From Enterococcus faecalis_A (GTDB taxonomy: Bacteria; Bacillota; Bacilli; Lactobacillales; Enterococcaceae), in the NCBI GenBank assembly GCA_051295955.1, contig JBPDWA010000005.1:124001-188000 (forward strand): a stretch of 64,000 bases of DNA, read 5' to 3'. Below, piece by piece: positions 35,082-45,133 of the stretch. Below the pieces are notes generated by a model. It saw nothing but the letters and a program-made list of their open reading frames with translations. It did no database searches and was not told where the DNA came from. Position 1 is the stretch's first letter. Each line of letters starts with the position of its first letter. Made by a program: the position numbers and the translations under genes.

Positions 35082-38000
35082 TTAAGCTGTGGCAATTGCG
35101 CCGCCTTCTTTGACATCTTCCAAGCGGACAGACACAATTTTTGATACGCCAGATTCTTGCATAGTCACACCGTACAACACATCCGCCGCTTCCATCGTTC
35201 CTTTGCGGTGAGTAACGACGATAAATTGAGTGTTATCTTCAAACTCGCTTAAATAATGGCCAAAACGCGCCACATTAGCATCATCTAAGGCCGCTTCTAC
35301 CTCATCCAGCACACAAAACGGTACCGGTCGCACACGAATAATTGAAAACAGTAACGCAATGGCCGTCAACGCCCGTTCGCCTCCTGAAAGTAAGGTCAAA
35401 TTTTGCAGTTTTTTGCCCGGAGGCTGTGCTTCTATCTCAATTCCGGTATTAAGTAAGTCATCAGGATTGGTTAAGACCAACTCAGCACGACCGCCACCAA
35501 ACATATTAGGAAAGACAACTTTAAATTGCTGCCGAATCGCTTCAAACACTTCACTAAATCGTTCTTTCACTTCCTGATCCATCTCATCCATCGTTTCAAA
35601 TAATTGACCTTTAGCGTTTAGCAAATCATCACGCTGGGTCACTAAGAATTGGTAGCGTTCATCGACTTGTTCGTACTGTTCAATTGCATTTAAATTAACA
35701 GGACCTAAGCATTCAATTTCTTTTTTCAGACGTTTGACTTCTATTTTAGCCGGTTCGGCTTCAATATCCGCTGCATATTCTTGACTAGCTGCTTCAAAGG
35801 TGATACTGTATTCTTCTTGCAAATATTGCAATAAATTATCCAGCTTGATTTCTTCCCGGTTTTTTTGCACTTCTACTTGCGTTTGACTAGCTAAAAATTG
35901 CTGTTGCCGCTTATTTTCTTCTGCCAATTGTTCGTCCATTTGATCAACTTGTTCTTGCAATTGTTGCCGTTGGTGACGATTTTTTTCAAGGGATGTTTGT
36001 AATTCGGCTTTTTTGACAGTTAATTGTTCTAACTGCAAAGCTAAGCTTTCTTCACTCACTTGATGATCAGAAGAATGGCTACTTAATTGTTGCAGCTGCT
36101 GTTGCAAAGCAGTTTCTCTAGCTAAATATTCATCCAATTGGGTTTGTTTTTCTTGCTGCTGGCTAGTTAAGTGAGCCAATTGTTCAGCCGCTACTGCTTG
36201 ATCTGCCTGAATTTTGTTTAAGCGCTCCAACGCTTGCGCTTTGAAAAGTTCCATTTGACTGGCTTCTTGATCAATTTGTTCTAATTCTTGATTTAAACGC
36301 TCTTTTTCTGCTGTTAATTCTGTTTGTTTTTCTGTCAACGCTGTTTTTCTAGCTTGGTATTCAGTCAAAAATTGATGTAATTCTTTTGATTCATATTCGA
36401 AGAGGCGTTTTTCTTTAGTTAAGCGCGTAATGGTCGCTTCCAAATTTGTTAATTTATTTTGCAGCTCTTGTTGTTTTAACCGGCTGACTTCGCCAATTGA
36501 GCGCAATTCTTCTAGCCCTTGATTCGTTGCCGTAGCTTCATGGGTCAATTTTTGGACTGCTTTTTCTGCTGTTTGCAACTGTTGTTTCAAACGAACCAGC
36601 TGTTCAGTGATCGTTTGTAATTCTTGGGTTTGCGAAAATAAGCTACCTTGGTTCCCGCGCTTAGTCGCACCACCTGTCATAGAACCACCAGGATTCATGA
36701 CATCGCCTTCTAGTGAAACTACCCGATATTGATAATTCACTAATTTTGCCAATTGGTTGGCACTGGTTAAATCGGCAGCTAAGATGGTTACACCTAACAA
36801 ATTTTGAATCACATTGCTGACTTTTTCAGAATAGTCAACTAAATCACTGGCTACACCTATAAACCCCGGAGCACCTTGAAGATTCTCTTGAACTCTAGTA
36901 GTGATAAAGCGTGGCTTTATCGTCGTTAATGGCAAAAAGGTGGCCCGACCGCTATGTTGTTGTTTCAAAAACGTAATGCCTGCTTGGCCATCTTTTTCCG
37001 TGGCTACTACAATATGCTGAGCAGCACCGCCTAAAGCCGTTTCGACTGCTAGCGTATATTCTTGTGGCACTTCAATTAGTTCAGCTACGGCACCCACAAT
37101 ACCGGTTAATTGGCGCTTGTTTTTCAGGACCGCTTTGACGCCTTGATAAAAGCCAGCATAGTTTTCTTGGATTTCCTGTAAACTCTTTTGACGGGCTTTC
37201 GCTTGTTGGAGTCGGTTCATAGCTTGATACATTTCTTTTTGACGTAAGTCCAATTGGCTTTGCTGAGCTACTAATTGTTCTTTCAGCTGGGCATATTCCG
37301 TTAACTGCTGTTGTAATGATTGTTCAGCTGTTATTTTTGTTTGTTCCAGCTGCTCTTTTTCCTGTAAAGCTTGTGCCATTTCTGCTTCCAAGGTTTCATG
37401 CTTGGCCAACGATTGCTGGTTTTTAGCAGTTTCTTGTTGATATTGCCGTTCTAAATATTTCAAATCATTGGTGGTATTCGCCTGTTCTTGCATGACTTCC
37501 ACATATTGGCTGCGCAGTTCTTCCATTAGCTCTTTCGAAGATTTGTTGTATTTCTCCACTTCTTTAGAGGCGGCTTGAAACTCTTGCTTTAATGTTTGTT
37601 TATGAGCCGTTTTTTGATCCAAGGCTGTTTGCAGCTCTTGTAGCTCTTGACGATAATATGCTATTTTTTCGCTAATTTCAGCTAATGAGCTTTCATATTC
37701 AGCTGTTGTTTGGGACGTATGTTTGGATCGTTCGATCAAAACATTTTTTTGTCCTTCTGTTTGTTTCAACACTTCTGTGATTTGTAGTAATTGTTGTTGT
37801 TGACTTTCTATCTGTTCGTCCAATTTGTTCCGTTTACTACGCAAATGTATCAGTTGATCTTCTAGTCGATGAACTTGTTTGCTAGCTTGTGCCAATTGAG
37901 TTGCAATCGCTTCAAGTTCATGCGTTTTGGCTTCCCAAATGTTCTTAGACGCTTTAATTTCAGAAACGGTTAGATGAACATCAATTTCTTTTAGTTCAGC

Positions 38001-38657
38001 TTTTAATTTTAAGAATTGCTTAGCAGCTTCACTTTGCGCTGCCAAAGGTGTTAGCTGTTCTTCCAGCTCATAAATAATGTCTTGAACACGGTTCAAATTA
38101 TCTTCTGTTTCAAAAAGCTTTTGCTCCGCTTTTTTCTTGCGTTGTTTATATTTCAATACACCGGCCGCTTCTTCAAAAATTCCACGGCGATCTTCTGGCT
38201 TGCTGTTAAAAATCGCTTCAACCTTCCCTTGAGAAATGATGGAAAACGACTCTTTACCAAGACCAGAGTCCATAAACAAATCTTGAATGTCTTTTAAACG
38301 ACAAGCTTGTTTGTTAATGAAAAAATCACTTTCACCTGTTCTTCTGAGCCGTCGAGTGACGCTGATTTCACTAAAATCCAAGGCTAAATAGTGATCGTTG
38401 TTATCCAAAGTAACCGTTACTTCGGCTATGTTTAATGGTTTACGTCCTTCCGAGCCGGCAAAAATAATATCCGGCATCTTACCGCCACGCAAACTTTTGG
38501 CAGATTGTTCGCCTAGTACCCAACGAATTGCTTCCGTAATATTGCTTTTTCCACTACCGTTTGGTCCAACGACTGCCGTAACACCATTTTCAAAATCAAT
38601 CACAGTGCGGTCGGCAAAAGATTTAAACCCTGCGATTTCAATTCGTTTTAAATACAC
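35082..38657 (-). CDS. smc: Chromosome segregation protein SMC
   Basis: This SMC ATPase has an N-terminal head with Walker A G-P-N-G-S-G-K-S-N near 32, a long coiled coil (about 165-505), a hinge (about 510-670, Gly-rich near 655), a second coil (about 670-1010) and a C-terminal head with signature L-S-G-G-E-R-A-L and Walker B F-C-V-L-D-E-V-E-A-A-L. The start is taken as the GTG at 38655-38657 (V-Y-L-K-R-I-E-I), with AAGGAG 11 bases upstream; a TTG seven codons earlier is less likely. SMC with ScpAB compacts and segregates the chromosome. It follows rnc by 23 bases. Confidence 0.96.
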   Translation of the reverse strand: MYLKRIEIAGFKSFADRTVIDFENGVTAVVGPNGSGKSNITEAIRWVLGEQSAKSLRGGKMPDIIFAGSEGRKPLNIAEVTVTLDNNDHYLALDFSEISVTRRLRRTGESDFFINKQACRLKDIQDLFMDSGLGKESFSIISQGKVEAIFNSKPEDRRGIFEEAAGVLKYKQRKKKAEQKLFETEDNLNRVQDIIYELEEQLTPLAAQSEAAKQFLKLKAELKEIDVHLTVSEIKASKNIWEAKTHELEAIATQLAQASKQVHRLEDQLIHLRSKRNKLDEQIESQQQQLLQITEVLKQTEGQKNVLIERSKHTSQTTAEYESSLAEISEKIAYYRQELQELQTALDQKTAHKQTLKQEFQAASKEVEKYNKSSKELMEELRSQYVEVMQEQANTTNDLKYLERQYQQETAKNQQSLAKHETLEAEMAQALQEKEQLEQTKITAEQSLQQQLTEYAQLKEQLVAQQSQLDLRQKEMYQAMNRLQQAKARQKSLQEIQENYAGFYQGVKAVLKNKRQLTGIVGAVAELIEVPQEYTLAVETALGGAAQHIVVATEKDGQAGITFLKQQHSGRATFLPLTTIKPRFITTRVQENLQGAPGFIGVASDLVDYSEKVSNVIQNLLGVTILAADLTSANQLAKLVNYQYRVVSLEGDVMNPGGSMTGGATKRGNQGSLFSQTQELQTITEQLVRLKQQLQTAEKAVQKLTHEATATNQGLEELRSIGEVSRLKQQELQNKLTNLEATITRLTKEKRLFEYESKELHQFLTEYQARKTALTEKQTELTAEKERLNQELEQIDQEASQMELFKAQALERLNKIQADQAVAAEQLAHLTSQQQEKQTQLDEYLARETALQQQLQQLSSHSSDHQVSEESLALQLEQLTVKKAELQTSLEKNRHQRQQLQEQVDQMDEQLAEENKRQQQFLASQTQVEVQKNREEIKLDNLLQYLQEEYSITFEAASQEYAADIEAEPAKIEVKRLKKEIECLGPVNLNAIEQYEQVDERYQFLVTQRDDLLNAKGQLFETMDEMDQEVKERFSEVFEAIRQQFKVVFPNMFGGGRAELVLTNPDDLLNTGIEIEAQPPGKKLQNLTLLSGGERALTAIALLFSIIRVRPVPFCVLDEVEAALDDANVARFGHYLSEFEDNTQFIVVTHRKGTMEAADVLYGVTMQESGVSKIVSVRLEDVKEGGAIATA

Positions 38658-38680
38658 GAATAATACTGCTCCTTCCAAAC

Positions 38681-39373
38681 TTACTGAGGAATATTTTTTA
38701 GTGCTCGCTCTGCGGCATCCTGTTCAGCTAACTTCTTCGATTTTCCTTGGCCTAAGCCGATTAATTTGCCGTCAACGTAAACTTCTGTTGAAAATACACG
38801 ATCATGAGCGGGTCCTTCTTCTTTCACCAGGCGATATTCAATCGTTACGTCACCTTGACGTTGTAGCACTTCTTGTAAATGTGTTTTATGATCCATCTCA
38901 TGTGAAAAAGCACCGGCATCGATTTTAGGAAAAATAACCTTTTCAATAAACTGCTTGGCTGCGCCAAATCGTTGGTCTAAATAGAGCGCGCCTAGAAATG
39001 CTTCGAATAAGTCACACAATAAGGCTGGACGTTTACGTCCCCCAGAAGCTTCTTCGCCCTTTCCTAATAAAATATATTGATCAAAATGACATTCTTTCGC
39101 AAACTTGGACAAGCTATCTTCTCTGACAATGGCCGCCCGCATTTTAGTTAATTTACCTTCGGGAAGTTCTGGAAATTGTTCATAAAGATACTGTGAAACA
39201 ATTAGCTCCAGCACCGCATCCCCTAAAAACTCCAGACGTTCATTATCTGATAATTTTAAATACCGATGCTCATTCACATAGGATGAATGAGTAAACGCTT
39301 GTTCTAATAAATTGACATCATGGAAAACAATGCCGTAACGTTCTTTTAATTCATTTGTTAACTGATTGTCCAT
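38681..39373 (-). CDS. rnc: Ribonuclease III
   Basis: This 230-residue double-stranded RNA endonuclease has the signature N-E-R-L-E-F-L-G-D-A-V-L-E-L near 43 and a C-terminal dsRNA-binding domain (about 155-228, with G-x-G-x-S-K-K-L-A-E-Q-D-A-A). It processes rRNA precursors and mRNA hairpins such as the pnp leader. The ATG at 39371-39373 is chosen, with AAGGA nine bases before. It is the first gene of rnc-smc-HAD-ftsY. Confidence 0.96.
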   Translation of the reverse strand: MDNQLTNELKERYGIVFHDVNLLEQAFTHSSYVNEHRYLKLSDNERLEFLGDAVLELIVSQYLYEQFPELPEGKLTKMRAAIVREDSLSKFAKECHFDQYILLGKGEEASGGRKRPALLCDLFEAFLGALYLDQRFGAAKQFIEKVIFPKIDAGAFSHEMDHKTHLQEVLQRQGDVTIEYRLVKEEGPAHDRVFSTEVYVDGKLIGLGQGKSKKLAEQDAAERALKNIPQ

Positions 39374-39909
39374 TCTCCACATTCCTTTAGTTTTATTTGC
39401 GCCTTACTTCATTATACTTTTTTTTTCGTATTTTTTAAATGGTTAGCAGCGATTTCCCGCGAAAAACCCATGGATTTTGATAAACGCTTAAGATTCATTT
39501 TCTCTTACGGGTTGCTGCTATTTTAAGGACGATCTGTTTAGTCATTCAAAAATACATTTAGCAAACACGGGTAGGAATAGATTACACATACTCATTTATT
39601 TAGCTAAAAAGGCCGGTCACAAAAGTCTCATAGACTTTGCCCCAACCCTCTTTTAATTGAACCAGCGAAACCAAGAAACAAGCGTTAGAAAGTGATACTT
39701 TCCCTAAAAACTATAACGAAGTGTAAGCACGCTGTTTTTCATCCATTTGGCATTATCTGACATCATTACTGGCACCCAATCGAAATTCTGCATCTTCCTA
39801 TCCCTCGTACTTACACCATAGGAATACGAGTCTTTCTTAAAAATTAGTTTTTAAGCTGAATACTTCTCTTCATGCTCCTTAATAAATAACCGATACACTT
39901 CGACGGGCT
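39374..39909. other. Intergenic region upstream of rnc
   Basis: On the minus strand TATAAT lies at 39411-39416 with a weak -35, the probable rnc promoter. A two-part stem TAGCAGC/GCTGCTA and CCCG/CGGG lies at 39444-39520. A short hairpin (AAAGTCT-ATG-AGACTTT) is near 39625-39643. A 29-codon frame at 39704-39793 (minus) has a GGGATAGGAAG site but no recognised match. No other gene is supported. Confidence 0.5.
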
Positions 39910-39911
39910 CG

Positions 39912-40310
39912 CTATTTAAAAAAACGCGTTATTTCCACATCAGCTGCTTCAACCGAGTCAGAAGCATGGATGATATTTTGAAAGCCAGCTAAACCATAAT
40001 CGCCACGAATCGTTCCGGGCGTTGCTTCTACCGGATTGGTAGCACCAATCATTGTTCTAACTATTTGAACGGCGTTGGGACCCTTTAAAACCATATATAC
40101 CACTTCTGAAGCCGTCATGTATTGGATTAAATCAGGGAAAAAATCATACTGCTTTACATGAGCGTAATGTTCTTCAGCCTGTGCTTGTGACATAGTCGCT
40201 ATTTTTAATTGAACAATTTTCAGTTGTTTTCTTTCAAAACGCTGGATAATTTCACCGATCAATTTTCTTTGTACACCATCAGGTTTAATGATAACGAATG
40301 TTTGTTCCAT
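39912..40310 (-). CDS. ndk: Nucleoside diphosphate kinase
   Basis: This 132-residue enzyme exchanges phosphate between nucleoside tri- and diphosphates. Typical features are F-V-I-I-K-P-D-G-V-Q-R near 5, R-T-M-I-G-A-T-N-P near 86, the G-T-I-R-G-D-Y-G motif near 101 and the catalytic His in N-I-I-H-A-S-D-S near 116. The ATG at 40308-40310 (M-E-Q-T-F) has AGGAAG six bases upstream; a TTG two codons earlier is less likely. Confidence 0.96.
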   Translation of the reverse strand: MEQTFVIIKPDGVQRKLIGEIIQRFERKQLKIVQLKIATMSQAQAEEHYAHVKQYDFFPDLIQYMTASEVVYMVLKGPNAVQIVRTMIGATNPVEATPGTIRGDYGLAGFQNIIHASDSVEAADVEITRFFK

Positions 40311-40416
40311 AGCCAACTTCCTTTCTGCTAGTACAGTTTAATGAGCTGCTTACCTAAATTTACTTATTCACTTTTAAGCATAGCACCTTTTTCTGCTAGC
40401 GTCTAATTATGCAACG

Positions 40417-40447
40417 AAAAAGCACAAGAAATGTTCTCGTGCTTTTT
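40417..40447 (-). terminator. Terminator after oppA
   Basis: AAAAAGCAC (40417-40425) pairs with GTGCTTTTT (40439-40447) around a 13-base loop. Confidence 0.88.
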
Positions 40448-40466
40448 GTTTGTTAGAAATTATTTT

Positions 40467-42248
40467 TTATTCACGTGATTCAGCCGTTACACCTACTGTA
40501 GCCCACGGATAGTCTTTTGTATCAACTTCCCAGCTAAAGTCAGTTACCCGATTGTTGACTGGTAATACTTGATTTCTGTAAAGGGTCGGGATAACAAAGG
40601 CTTCGTCAATCGCATATTCTTGCCAATCGTAAAAGGCTTTTTTACGTTTTTCTTCATCAAATGAATCTTTTGAATCAATTGCATTTAATAATTTTGTATT
40701 TTCTTCAGATTCAAAGCGCGTGTAGTTAAAGGCTGCTTTCGCACCGTACAAACCGCTTGGTGACGGATCAGAACCAGTGCCCCATGCACCTTGGTAAACA
40801 TCTACTTCTGGGTCATCATTTTTCAATTTGTCATAAAAGGCTTGGAAATCAAGCAATCGGCCGGTTGTATACGTAACGTTTAATCCGATTTCTTTCCATT
40901 GTTGTACATAGTAATCGGCTAATGGTTGCGCTGTTTCGCCACCTGCCATTGAAGCAAATTTAATTTCCAATGGTTTGCCTTCTTTATCTTCACGAATACC
41001 ATCGCCGTCTACGTCTTTATACCCTGCGTCATCTAATAATTTTTTCGCTTTGTCTAAATCAATGGTATACCCTTTAGCATCTTTATTATGGAAGCTCTTG
41101 AATACTGGCGGGATTAACGTAGTTGCACCAGAACGTAAGCCATTATAGAATTTTTGACCTACTGCATCATTATCAACAGCATAGCCCATGGCTTGGCGTA
41201 GGCTTTTATCTGCCATTTTTGCTTGTGGATTGTATTTTACTGTTCCGGTTTCTTTATCGAAGGTTCCCATTTTAAAGCCGATATATGTGTACGCTAGCTC
41301 TTGACGGCCTAAAATTTGATAGCCTTCTGTATCTTTATAGGTTGAATAAGTATCAGTTGGCATAGATAAGACGAAATCATATTGTTTTGCTTTCATAGCT
41401 TCTACAATACTTGCGGAAGGAACTGATTTAAACACCAACTTGTCTAGTTTGGGTTTGCCTTCGTAGTAGTACTCATTAGGTAAATATTCTACTGATTCAC
41501 CTGTAACGATATGACTCATGTAGTAAGGGCCTATGGTCACTGGGTTTTTACGAACAGCATCACTGGATTCCATGTCTTTAACGGCAATCCCTTCAAATGC
41601 ATGTTTCGGTAAAGCAGAGCCCCAAACACCGCCACCGGCTTGCAGCATGCCTGGATGAACTTTTTTGTAAGAAATTTTAACTTTTTTATCATTCACTTTC
41701 TCAATGCCTGAAATAGTGCTTGCCTTGCCATCATGGTATTCTTCCATACCAACAATGTTAGTAAAGTTATCATCATAACGAATTCCTGTATAGTCTTTAT
41801 GACCGATTACATCGTAAGAAAAAATGACATCATCAGCGGTAACATCTTTTCCATCAGACCATTTCAAATTATCACGTAAAGTTATCGTTGCGGTATTATC
41901 ATTTTCATTTAACTTCATGTCCGCTGGACCGCCGTCAACAATTTTAAAGTCTTTATCATTGTTAAATAATGATTGAACAGATGGCAACATAAATTGCGCA
42001 TCATAATTATCCTGATAAAACTCTTGTTGGAATAAGCCTTGGAACTGTGTGTCCATTACAACCGCCACATCCAAAGTCCCACCATCAATTGCTTTTTTGT
42101 CATTTTTTACAACAAGCGGCATTTTAGAAATATCTTCTGTTTTCGTCGCTTTATTTTTTCCGCTCTTTTTACTGTTGCCGCAGGCTGCCAATCCCATAAC
42201 TAGTACTGAGGCTAACGTAACTATACCCAAAATACGTTTTTTGTTCAT
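40467..42248 (-). CDS. oppA: Oligopeptide ABC transporter substrate-binding lipoprotein
   Basis: This 593-residue lipoprotein has a signal peptide and lipobox L-A-A-C (Cys 23), then the class II peptide-binding fold (SBP_bac_5). A Ca-binding-like loop D-V-D-G-D-G-I-R near 418 is usual for the family. The ATG at 42246-42248 has AAAGGAGG upstream; the frame extends further but overlaps oppC. It is the last gene of oppDFBCA and captures peptides at the cell surface. Confidence 0.95.
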   Translation of the reverse strand: MNKKRILGIVTLASVLVMGLAACGNSKKSGKNKATKTEDISKMPLVVKNDKKAIDGGTLDVAVVMDTQFQGLFQQEFYQDNYDAQFMLPSVQSLFNNDKDFKIVDGGPADMKLNENDNTATITLRDNLKWSDGKDVTADDVIFSYDVIGHKDYTGIRYDDNFTNIVGMEEYHDGKASTISGIEKVNDKKVKISYKKVHPGMLQAGGGVWGSALPKHAFEGIAVKDMESSDAVRKNPVTIGPYYMSHIVTGESVEYLPNEYYYEGKPKLDKLVFKSVPSASIVEAMKAKQYDFVLSMPTDTYSTYKDTEGYQILGRQELAYTYIGFKMGTFDKETGTVKYNPQAKMADKSLRQAMGYAVDNDAVGQKFYNGLRSGATTLIPPVFKSFHNKDAKGYTIDLDKAKKLLDDAGYKDVDGDGIREDKEGKPLEIKFASMAGGETAQPLADYYVQQWKEIGLNVTYTTGRLLDFQAFYDKLKNDDPEVDVYQGAWGTGSDPSPSGLYGAKAAFNYTRFESEENTKLLNAIDSKDSFDEEKRKKAFYDWQEYAIDEAFVIPTLYRNQVLPVNNRVTDFSWEVDTKDYPWATVGVTAESRE

Positions 42249-42274
42249 CTCTTTTCCTCCTTTATTTTTTGTTG

Positions 42275-43195
42275 TTAACCTAATCGCTGCCGGGCATCTG
42301 CTGAACGTTTCAGCGCTTGTCCAACATAATTTATACTTAACATCAACACTAAAATAAGTATTGATGCAGGTAACCAAACCCATTGACGATTCACTAAAAC
42401 ATCGCCGCTGCTAGCATAACCGATCAAAGTCCCCAAACTAGGAACACTTTGCGGCAAGCCAAAGCCTAAGAATGTTAAAGTTGTTTCAATCCCGATATTT
42501 GCGGCAAAATTGATCGTCAAGTTAGTGATAATTAAAGAACTTAAGTTAGGCATGATTTCTCGAAACATAATTTTAAAGTCGCTACTACCCATTGTTTTAG
42601 ATGCGTTCACATAATCCCGTCGAGCTTCGGATAGCGTTTTACTCCTAAATAACCGAGCTTTTGCTACCCAATAAAAGGCACTCATAATCCAAATAAAGGC
42701 CCAGATATTGTATTCACGAATTACGGAAACAAAAACAATGATAATTAGCATAATCGGTAGTATCATAATAAAGTCAACAATACGCATAATAATATTATCG
42801 ATGAGCCCGCCATAGTAGCCAGAAATAATCCCCAAACCTACCCCAATGACGGATGTAATGATAGTGATGGCAAAACCGATTAAAATTGAATTACGTGCAC
42901 CAATAATCAATTGACCAAAAATGTCACGACCGCCTTCATCAGCGCCTAATAAAAATTGATTACCATCCACTGTGACGGTGCCTGGTTCCGCGTATTTATC
43001 CAAAATACTAACGTGCATTACTTGACTTTGATCAATAAAGAACGAGCCGATAAATACACTTAACAAAATAATCGCCAGCACTACAAGGGAAAAAATAGCC
43101 ATTTTTTCTTTAACAAACTCACGAGCAATCATACGAAAACCCATAGGAGGAATACTTTCTTGTAAAGTTATAGTATCTTTTGTTTTTTCTGTCAT
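42275..43195 (-). CDS. oppC: Oligopeptide ABC transporter permease OppC
   Basis: This 306-residue protein has an N-terminal OppC-type cytoplasmic stretch, then six transmembrane helices and the binding-protein-dependent transport motif (E-A-R-R-D-Y-V-N-A-S-K-T-M-G near 190). Together with OppB it forms the channel. The gene follows oppB by 31 bases. Confidence 0.95.
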   Translation of the reverse strand: MTEKTKDTITLQESIPPMGFRMIAREFVKEKMAIFSLVVLAIILLSVFIGSFFIDQSQVMHVSILDKYAEPGTVTVDGNQFLLGADEGGRDIFGQLIIGARNSILIGFAITIITSVIGVGLGIISGYYGGLIDNIIMRIVDFIMILPIMLIIIVFVSVIREYNIWAFIWIMSAFYWVAKARLFRSKTLSEARRDYVNASKTMGSSDFKIMFREIMPNLSSLIITNLTINFAANIGIETTLTFLGFGLPQSVPSLGTLIGYASSGDVLVNRQWVWLPASILILVLMLSINYVGQALKRSADARQRLG

Positions 43196-43226
43196 TCCCT
43201 CATCACCCTTTCTTAGTGTATCTTCT

Positions 43227-44189
43227 TTACTGAATTCTGATCCGTGGGTCTACAATACTCATAACAATATCGGATATTAAGGTTCCGATAAGTGTTGCTA
43301 AACCAAGGATTAACACTAAGGCAGTAATCACAGAATAGTCTCGCTGAATAATACTGTCTATAAACAGCTTTCCAACTCCCGGGAACGCAAAAATTTTCTC
43401 AATTACTACTGAACCGGCAATTAATGCGGTAATTTCATAACCCAGCTGGGAAGCAATTGGTAAAGATGCATTTCTAAAAATATGTCGATTAAAAATCTTA
43501 TTGGTCGGTACGCCCTTTGAACGTGCCGTACGTACAAAATCCATATTTTTCACGTCAATTACTTCACTCCGTAAATACTGAATAGTTACGGCTGTTCCCA
43601 GTAACGCTTGCGTGAGGCCCGGTAAAATCAAATGTTTAAACTTATCAAAATAATAAGGAAGACTGCCTTTGTCTAAACCAACCGTCACCGTGCCGCTAGT
43701 TGGAAACCAATCCAAACGATAGCCGAACGCAAACAGCATAATTAAGGCAAAAATAAACAATGGAACAGCAAAACTGAAGAAATTATAAACGATCACCATC
43801 TTGTCAAACCATGAATTTTGGTAACGTCCAGCCAGTAATCCAAAGGGAATGGCAATTAAATAAGTGATAATAACTGAAACTAAAGCTAACGCAATTGTAT
43901 TCCCCACTCGTCCGGCAATTAGTGTTGCAACGGGTAATTTAAACATAAAGCTTTGACCAAAATCCCCCTGCGAAGCATTGCCAATCCAACGGAAATACTG
44001 TTCATACCACGGATCATTTAATCCGGCGGCTTCTCTTAACGTTTCGATTACTTTTGGATCTTGGTTCGGGTTGATTAATCCGGCAAAAGGATCTCCCGGC
44101 ATCATCTTCGCTAAAAGAAAAATAAGTACACTTAAAATAATTACTTGCGGTATCATCAAAAGTACACGACGCAGTATTGTTTTCCACAT
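43227..44189 (-). CDS. oppB: Oligopeptide ABC transporter permease OppB
   Basis: This 320-residue membrane protein has the OppB start (M-W-K-T-I-L-R-R-V-L-L-M-I-P), P-G-D-P-F near 31, six transmembrane segments, and the EAA-type motif D-F-V-R-T-A-R-S-K-G near 215. Its start overlaps the oppF stop by one base, so translation is coupled. Confidence 0.95.
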   Translation of the reverse strand: MWKTILRRVLLMIPQVIILSVLIFLLAKMMPGDPFAGLINPNQDPKVIETLREAAGLNDPWYEQYFRWIGNASQGDFGQSFMFKLPVATLIAGRVGNTIALALVSVIITYLIAIPFGLLAGRYQNSWFDKMVIVYNFFSFAVPLFIFALIMLFAFGYRLDWFPTSGTVTVGLDKGSLPYYFDKFKHLILPGLTQALLGTAVTIQYLRSEVIDVKNMDFVRTARSKGVPTNKIFNRHIFRNASLPIASQLGYEITALIAGSVVIEKIFAFPGVGKLFIDSIIQRDYSVITALVLILGLATLIGTLISDIVMSIVDPRIRIQ

Positions 44190-45133
44190 TATTCAGCATC
44201 CCCCTTTTTTAAGGCAACTTGATGGGTTTCGGTAATGGTACGCAAATCGTAAACCCGCCCGGTTTCATCATAAAATTTATGATAATGTTCCCGATATTCT
44301 TGTTCTACTATTCTGCGATGTGCTTTGTGACCTTCACGGTTTGCGACATCAATTTTAGGAATTGCTGATAATAAGCGTTTTGTATAAATGTGTCTAGGAT
44401 CGTTGTAAATATCATTGCGCGTTCCAATTTCGACGAAACGACCTTTGTACATAACGGCGATATTATCACACATATGTTTAACAACACCTAAATCATGTGA
44501 GATAAACAGATAACTTAACCCATATTCTTGCTGAATGTTTTTCATAAAGTTCAAAACTTGTGCTTGAACGGATAAATCCAGCGCTGAAACAGGCTCATCG
44601 GCAATAATCAACTTAGGATTAGTGGCAACGGCTCGCGCAACGCCTAGACGTTGACGTTGTCCGCCAGAAAATTCATGGGGATATTTATAAAGCGCATCTT
44701 CTGGCATCCCAACGATATCTAAAAGTCCCTTTACCTTTTGCTTTTCTTCTTGATCGCTTAAACGTTCAAAGTTGCGAATTGGTTCTGCAATGATGTCCAG
44801 CACTCGTTTTTTGGGATTTAAACTAGACATAGAGTCTTGAAAAATCATTTGTACATCTTTATTGTATTTGATCGCTTTGCGGCTGCTTGCTTTTGTTACG
44901 TCTTTGCCTTGGTAAATGATTTGCCCGGAAGTAATCTTTTCCAAACCGATAATTGCTTTACCAGTTGTTGACTTTCCTGAACCGGATTCGCCAACTAGCC
45001 CGTAGGTCTTTCCTTGTTCAATCGTGAAATCAACGCCATCGACTGCTAGTACATGGTCGGTCACTCGATTGAAGAAGCCGCTACGAATAGGATAATGAAC
45101 TTTTAAATCTTTAATTTGTATAATTTTTGTCAT
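44189..45133 (-). CDS. oppF: Oligopeptide ABC transporter ATPase OppF
   Basis: This 314-residue ATPase has Walker A G-E-S-G-S-G-K-S-T near 49, signature F-S-G-G-Q-R-Q-R near 154, Walker B L-I-I-A-D-E-P and the oligopeptide-type C-terminal extension. It pairs with OppD. The start and stop overlap with oppD and oppB by one base each. Confidence 0.95.
   Translation of the reverse strand: MTKIIQIKDLKVHYPIRSGFFNRVTDHVLAVDGVDFTIEQGKTYGLVGESGSGKSTTGKAIIGLEKITSGQIIYQGKDVTKASSRKAIKYNKDVQMIFQDSMSSLNPKKRVLDIIAEPIRNFERLSDQEEKQKVKGLLDIVGMPEDALYKYPHEFSGGQRQRLGVARAVATNPKLIIADEPVSALDLSVQAQVLNFMKNIQQEYGLSYLFISHDLGVVKHMCDNIAVMYKGRFVEIGTRNDIYNDPRHIYTKRLLSAIPKIDVANREGHKAHRRIVEQEYREHYHKFYDETGRVYDLRTITETHQVALKKGDAE

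Noticed and set aside
42249..42383. N-terminal extension of oppA
   Set aside because: It overlaps oppC and precedes a normal lipoprotein signal peptide that has its own strong ribosome binding site.
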